A stretch of 64,000 nucleotides of DNA from an uncultured bacterium (GTDB taxonomy: Bacteria; Bacteroidota; Bacteroidia; Bacteroidales; Bacteroidaceae): contig CAJMQU010000018.1 of assembly GCA_905215555.1 (NCBI GenBank), positions 1 to 64,000 on the forward strand. Reading direction: 5' to 3'. The notes below the pieces were generated by a model. The model had not been told where the DNA came from. It was given only the letters and a program-made list of their open reading frames with translations, and made no database searches. This document shows positions 61,938 through 64,000 of this stretch, in pieces. Within the stretch, counting starts at the first letter, position 1, and each line of letters starts with the position of its first letter. Position numbers and translations under genes: made by a program.

Positions 61938-63056
61938 ATGAAAATTGCTATTGAAGCCCAACGTATTTTTCGACGTGACAAGCATGGAATGGATTTTGTC
62001 GCATTAGAAGTCATCCGTGAATTACAAAAGCGAAATGATGATAATGAATATTATATCATTGTTGCTCCTGGCGAAGATCGCTGTTTAAAGGAAAGTAAGA
62101 ATACCTTCATTGTTGAGGTGAAATGTCCTACTTATCCACTTTGGGAGCAAATAGCATTACCACTTACAGTAAAGCGATTAGGTGTTGACATACTACACTG
62201 TACTTCAAATACTGCCCCTCTATGGTGCCCTGTTCCCTTAGTATTAACTTTGCATGACATTATCTATATGGAGCCTCGTCAACACCGTAGTCATTCGCTT
62301 TATCAAGAAATGGGGTGGTATTATCGGCGACTAATAGTTCCACGTATATTAAAAAAGTGCAGAAAAATCATTACTGTTTCTAATTTTGAGTGCGATCGCA
62401 TCCGTGAAACCTTACATATTGCTCCTGAATTGATAATAGCTGTATATAACGGATATAGTCCTCATTTCCATGAACAAGCTGTAGATACAAGTATCGTGCA
62501 AAAATATACATCTGAAAAGCAATTTATTTTTTTTCTAGGTAATACAGACCCTAAAAAAAATGCAGCGCGTACACTAAAAGCCTATAGCCTTTATTTACAA
62601 CGATCAGCCATAAAACGTCCTCTATTAATTGCTGATCTCAAAGAGGAATATATTGATTTCCTTCTGCAACAAGAAAAAATTACAGATATAAAAAGCAATC
62701 TTTATTATCCAGGTTATATTGCCAACAAAGATTTGGCAACCCTCTATAATGCCTCATTTGCCTTTTTATACCCCTCATTACGAGAAAGTTTCGGTATACC
62801 AATGTTGGAAGCAATGGCATGTGGAACTCCAGTGATAACAAGTCATACTTCTGCTATGCCAGAAGTAGCTGGCAAAGGAAGTATTCTTATTAACCCATAC
62901 AAACCAGAAGAAATTGCTAATGCATTATTGCAGTTGGAAATGCATGATAGTTTCTATAAACAACAAAAAGCATATGGATTAGAGCGAGTAAAACAATTCT
63001 CATGGGAACAAACTTGCGAAAAATATATGGACATATATAAAGCAATAACACAATAG
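61938..63056 (+). CDS. GT4-family glycosyltransferase
   Basis: A 372-residue cytoplasmic GT-B enzyme. HDIIYMEPRQHRS lies in the acceptor domain. FFLGNTDPKKNAARTLKAY and SLRESFGIPMLEAMACGTPVITSHTSAMPEVAG form the donor site with the family's E-x7-E motif (ESFGIPMLE). It most resembles mannosyl- or rhamnosyltransferases of the WbpY/MtfB sort, but the sugar cannot be named. It follows the previous gene by 11 bp. Confidence 0.88.
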   Translation: MKIAIEAQRIFRRDKHGMDFVALEVIRELQKRNDDNEYYIIVAPGEDRCLKESKNTFIVEVKCPTYPLWEQIALPLTVKRLGVDILHCTSNTAPLWCPVPLVLTLHDIIYMEPRQHRSHSLYQEMGWYYRRLIVPRILKKCRKIITVSNFECDRIRETLHIAPELIIAVYNGYSPHFHEQAVDTSIVQKYTSEKQFIFFLGNTDPKKNAARTLKAYSLYLQRSAIKRPLLIADLKEEYIDFLLQQEKITDIKSNLYYPGYIANKDLATLYNASFAFLYPSLRESFGIPMLEAMACGTPVITSHTSAMPEVAGKGSILINPYKPEEIANALLQLEMHDSFYKQQKAYGLERVKQFSWEQTCEKYMDIYKAITQ

Positions 63057-63062
63057 AAGCTT

Positions 63063-64000
63063 ATGATTACTGAAAGAGATTTTGTTTTTACAGGAATGCA
63101 ACCGTGGGATATTTCCATAGGTTCTAATGCAAAAGACATTGCATTAGAAGTATCTAAAAATAATCGTGTACTTTATATCAATACACCATTGGATAAAAAA
63201 ACTCTATGGAAAGGAGAAAACACTATTGAATTCCAACAACGTAAAAATGTTATCAATGGAAAATCAAAAACGCTACGTCAAATAAATCAAAATCTATGGG
63301 TTTTAGATTATCCATTCAGTATACTCCCTATCAATTTCCTACCAGATGGTGTACTATTTGATTTCTTCAATCGAAGAAACAATAAGAAAATGTACAAATT
63401 CGTTCGTAAAATATTAAAGGAAATAAAGTTTGAAAAATATATTCTTTTTATTGACAATGATATTTATCGCAGTTTCTATGCTCCTGATTTTTTGCATCCT
63501 ACACTTTCCATATATTATCGTCGGGATAATATGAAAAGTTTTTTCTGGCAAAAACACGCTCCACGTTTAGAACCTTTATTATGGCAGAAGAGTGATCTTA
63601 TTGTGGCAAACTCTCCTCAATTAGCCGAAGCTGCAAAAACAAATAATATTCACAGCTATGATATAGGACAAGGAGTTGATTTAACAAATTATAGAACAGA
63701 TAGAGTATATCCAGTTCCAGAAGATATAAAAAATATTCCAAAACCAATAATTGGATATGTAGGTTGGGTTACCTCCCGCAGGCTAGATGCAGATTTATTA
63801 TATAATATTGCAAATAGTTGCAAGGACTATTCATTTGTCATAGTAGGCGGAGAAGATGAAATGTTCAGAAAGCACGAACTTCATATGCTCAATAATGTTC
63901 ACTTCCTAGGCCCCAAAGAGCAATCTGAAACAATAGCTTACATTGCACATTTTGATGTTTGCATCAATCCACAAAAAATCAATGAGATTACTATTGGTAA
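63063..64000 (+). CDS. glycosyltransferase, truncated by the window edge
   Basis: An open frame of 312 codons with no stop before the window ends. It begins MITERDFVFTGMQPWDISIG. SIYYRRDNM, SDLIVANSPQLAEAAK and PIIGYVGWVTSRRLDADLL are GT-B glycosyltransferase features of the kind annotated as TuaH-like; VNLTNYR-type text (GQGVDLTNYR) precedes the donor domain, which runs to the edge at INEITIG. The C-terminal part of the donor site is missing here. It starts 6 bp after the GT4 gene. Confidence 0.8.
   Translation, partial: MITERDFVFTGMQPWDISIGSNAKDIALEVSKNNRVLYINTPLDKKTLWKGENTIEFQQRKNVINGKSKTLRQINQNLWVLDYPFSILPINFLPDGVLFDFFNRRNNKKMYKFVRKILKEIKFEKYILFIDNDIYRSFYAPDFLHPTLSIYYRRDNMKSFFWQKHAPRLEPLLWQKSDLIVANSPQLAEAAKTNNIHSYDIGQGVDLTNYRTDRVYPVPEDIKNIPKPIIGYVGWVTSRRLDADLLYNIANSCKDYSFVIVGGEDEMFRKHELHMLNNVHFLGPKEQSETIAYIAHFDVCINPQKINEITIG

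Noticed and set aside
54605..64000. Phase-variable capsule locus of the upxY/upxZ type
   Set aside because: No upxY- or upxZ-like gene and no inverted repeats flanking a promoter are visible at the start of the locus; it opens with a receiver and a sugar transferase instead.

Overview
The window reads as chromosomal DNA of a gut Bacteroides (Bacteroidales). The grounds are several TAnnTTTG promoter boxes (some with TTTG about 20 bp upstream), a fucRIAKXP-type L-fucose operon, a type III glutamine synthetase, an LL-diaminopimelate aminotransferase, a trpBEGDCFA gene order and two lipoproteins with LruC domains. I see no rRNA, tRNA, insertion sequence, phage gene or CRISPR array.

Layout. 1-7.1 kb: a minus-strand fucose operon (fucR, fucI, fucA, fucK, a RhaM-family mutarotase, fucP) with two copies of a candidate FucR operator. 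7.3-15.5 kb: a minus-strand set glmS-purF-carA-carB, closed by a terminator. 15.9-17.3 kb: lspA and an outer-membrane beta-barrel protein. 18.0-25.7 kb: gltB-gltD-asnB. 26.1-30.5 kb: a polyamine ABC transporter (potABCD). 30.6-33.8 kb: a glycerophosphodiester phosphodiesterase, then dapF-dapL. 33.9-38.9 kb: an outer-membrane protein, glnK, amtB and glnN. 39.1-41.2 kb: a secreted serine peptidase, an HdeD-like membrane protein and an uncatalogued 35-residue membrane protein. 41.3-48.3 kb: the complete trp operon, preceded by a leader peptide with three consecutive Trp codons and an attenuator. 48.4 kb: asparaginase. 49.7-54.6 kb: two paralogous LruC-domain lipoproteins. 54.6 kb to the end: a visibly AT-richer exopolysaccharide locus (receiver protein, sugar transferase, TolC-like protein, chain-length protein, polymerase/ligase, three glycosyltransferases), cut by the window edge.

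How the genes fit together. The middle 40 kb is dominated by nitrogen assimilation. AmtB/GlnK and GlnN bring in ammonium and make glutamine. GltBD, AsnB, GlmS, PurF, CarA and TrpG/E all spend glutamine amide nitrogen. Ansa-type asparaginase and PotABCD recover nitrogen from asparagine and polyamines.

The least expected content is non-coding. Two loci carry homologous arrays of 22-bp units arranged as inverted units followed by direct units around a long perfect hairpin, and the two arrays differ by compensatory changes in that hairpin. A third array has the same layout with an 11-bp period. A fourth, between glnK and amtB, repeats a 24-bp palindromic unit. A GTTGACAAGG-type palindromic element lies between genes, overlaps stop codons, and appears to lie inside the coding sequences of gltB and asnB.
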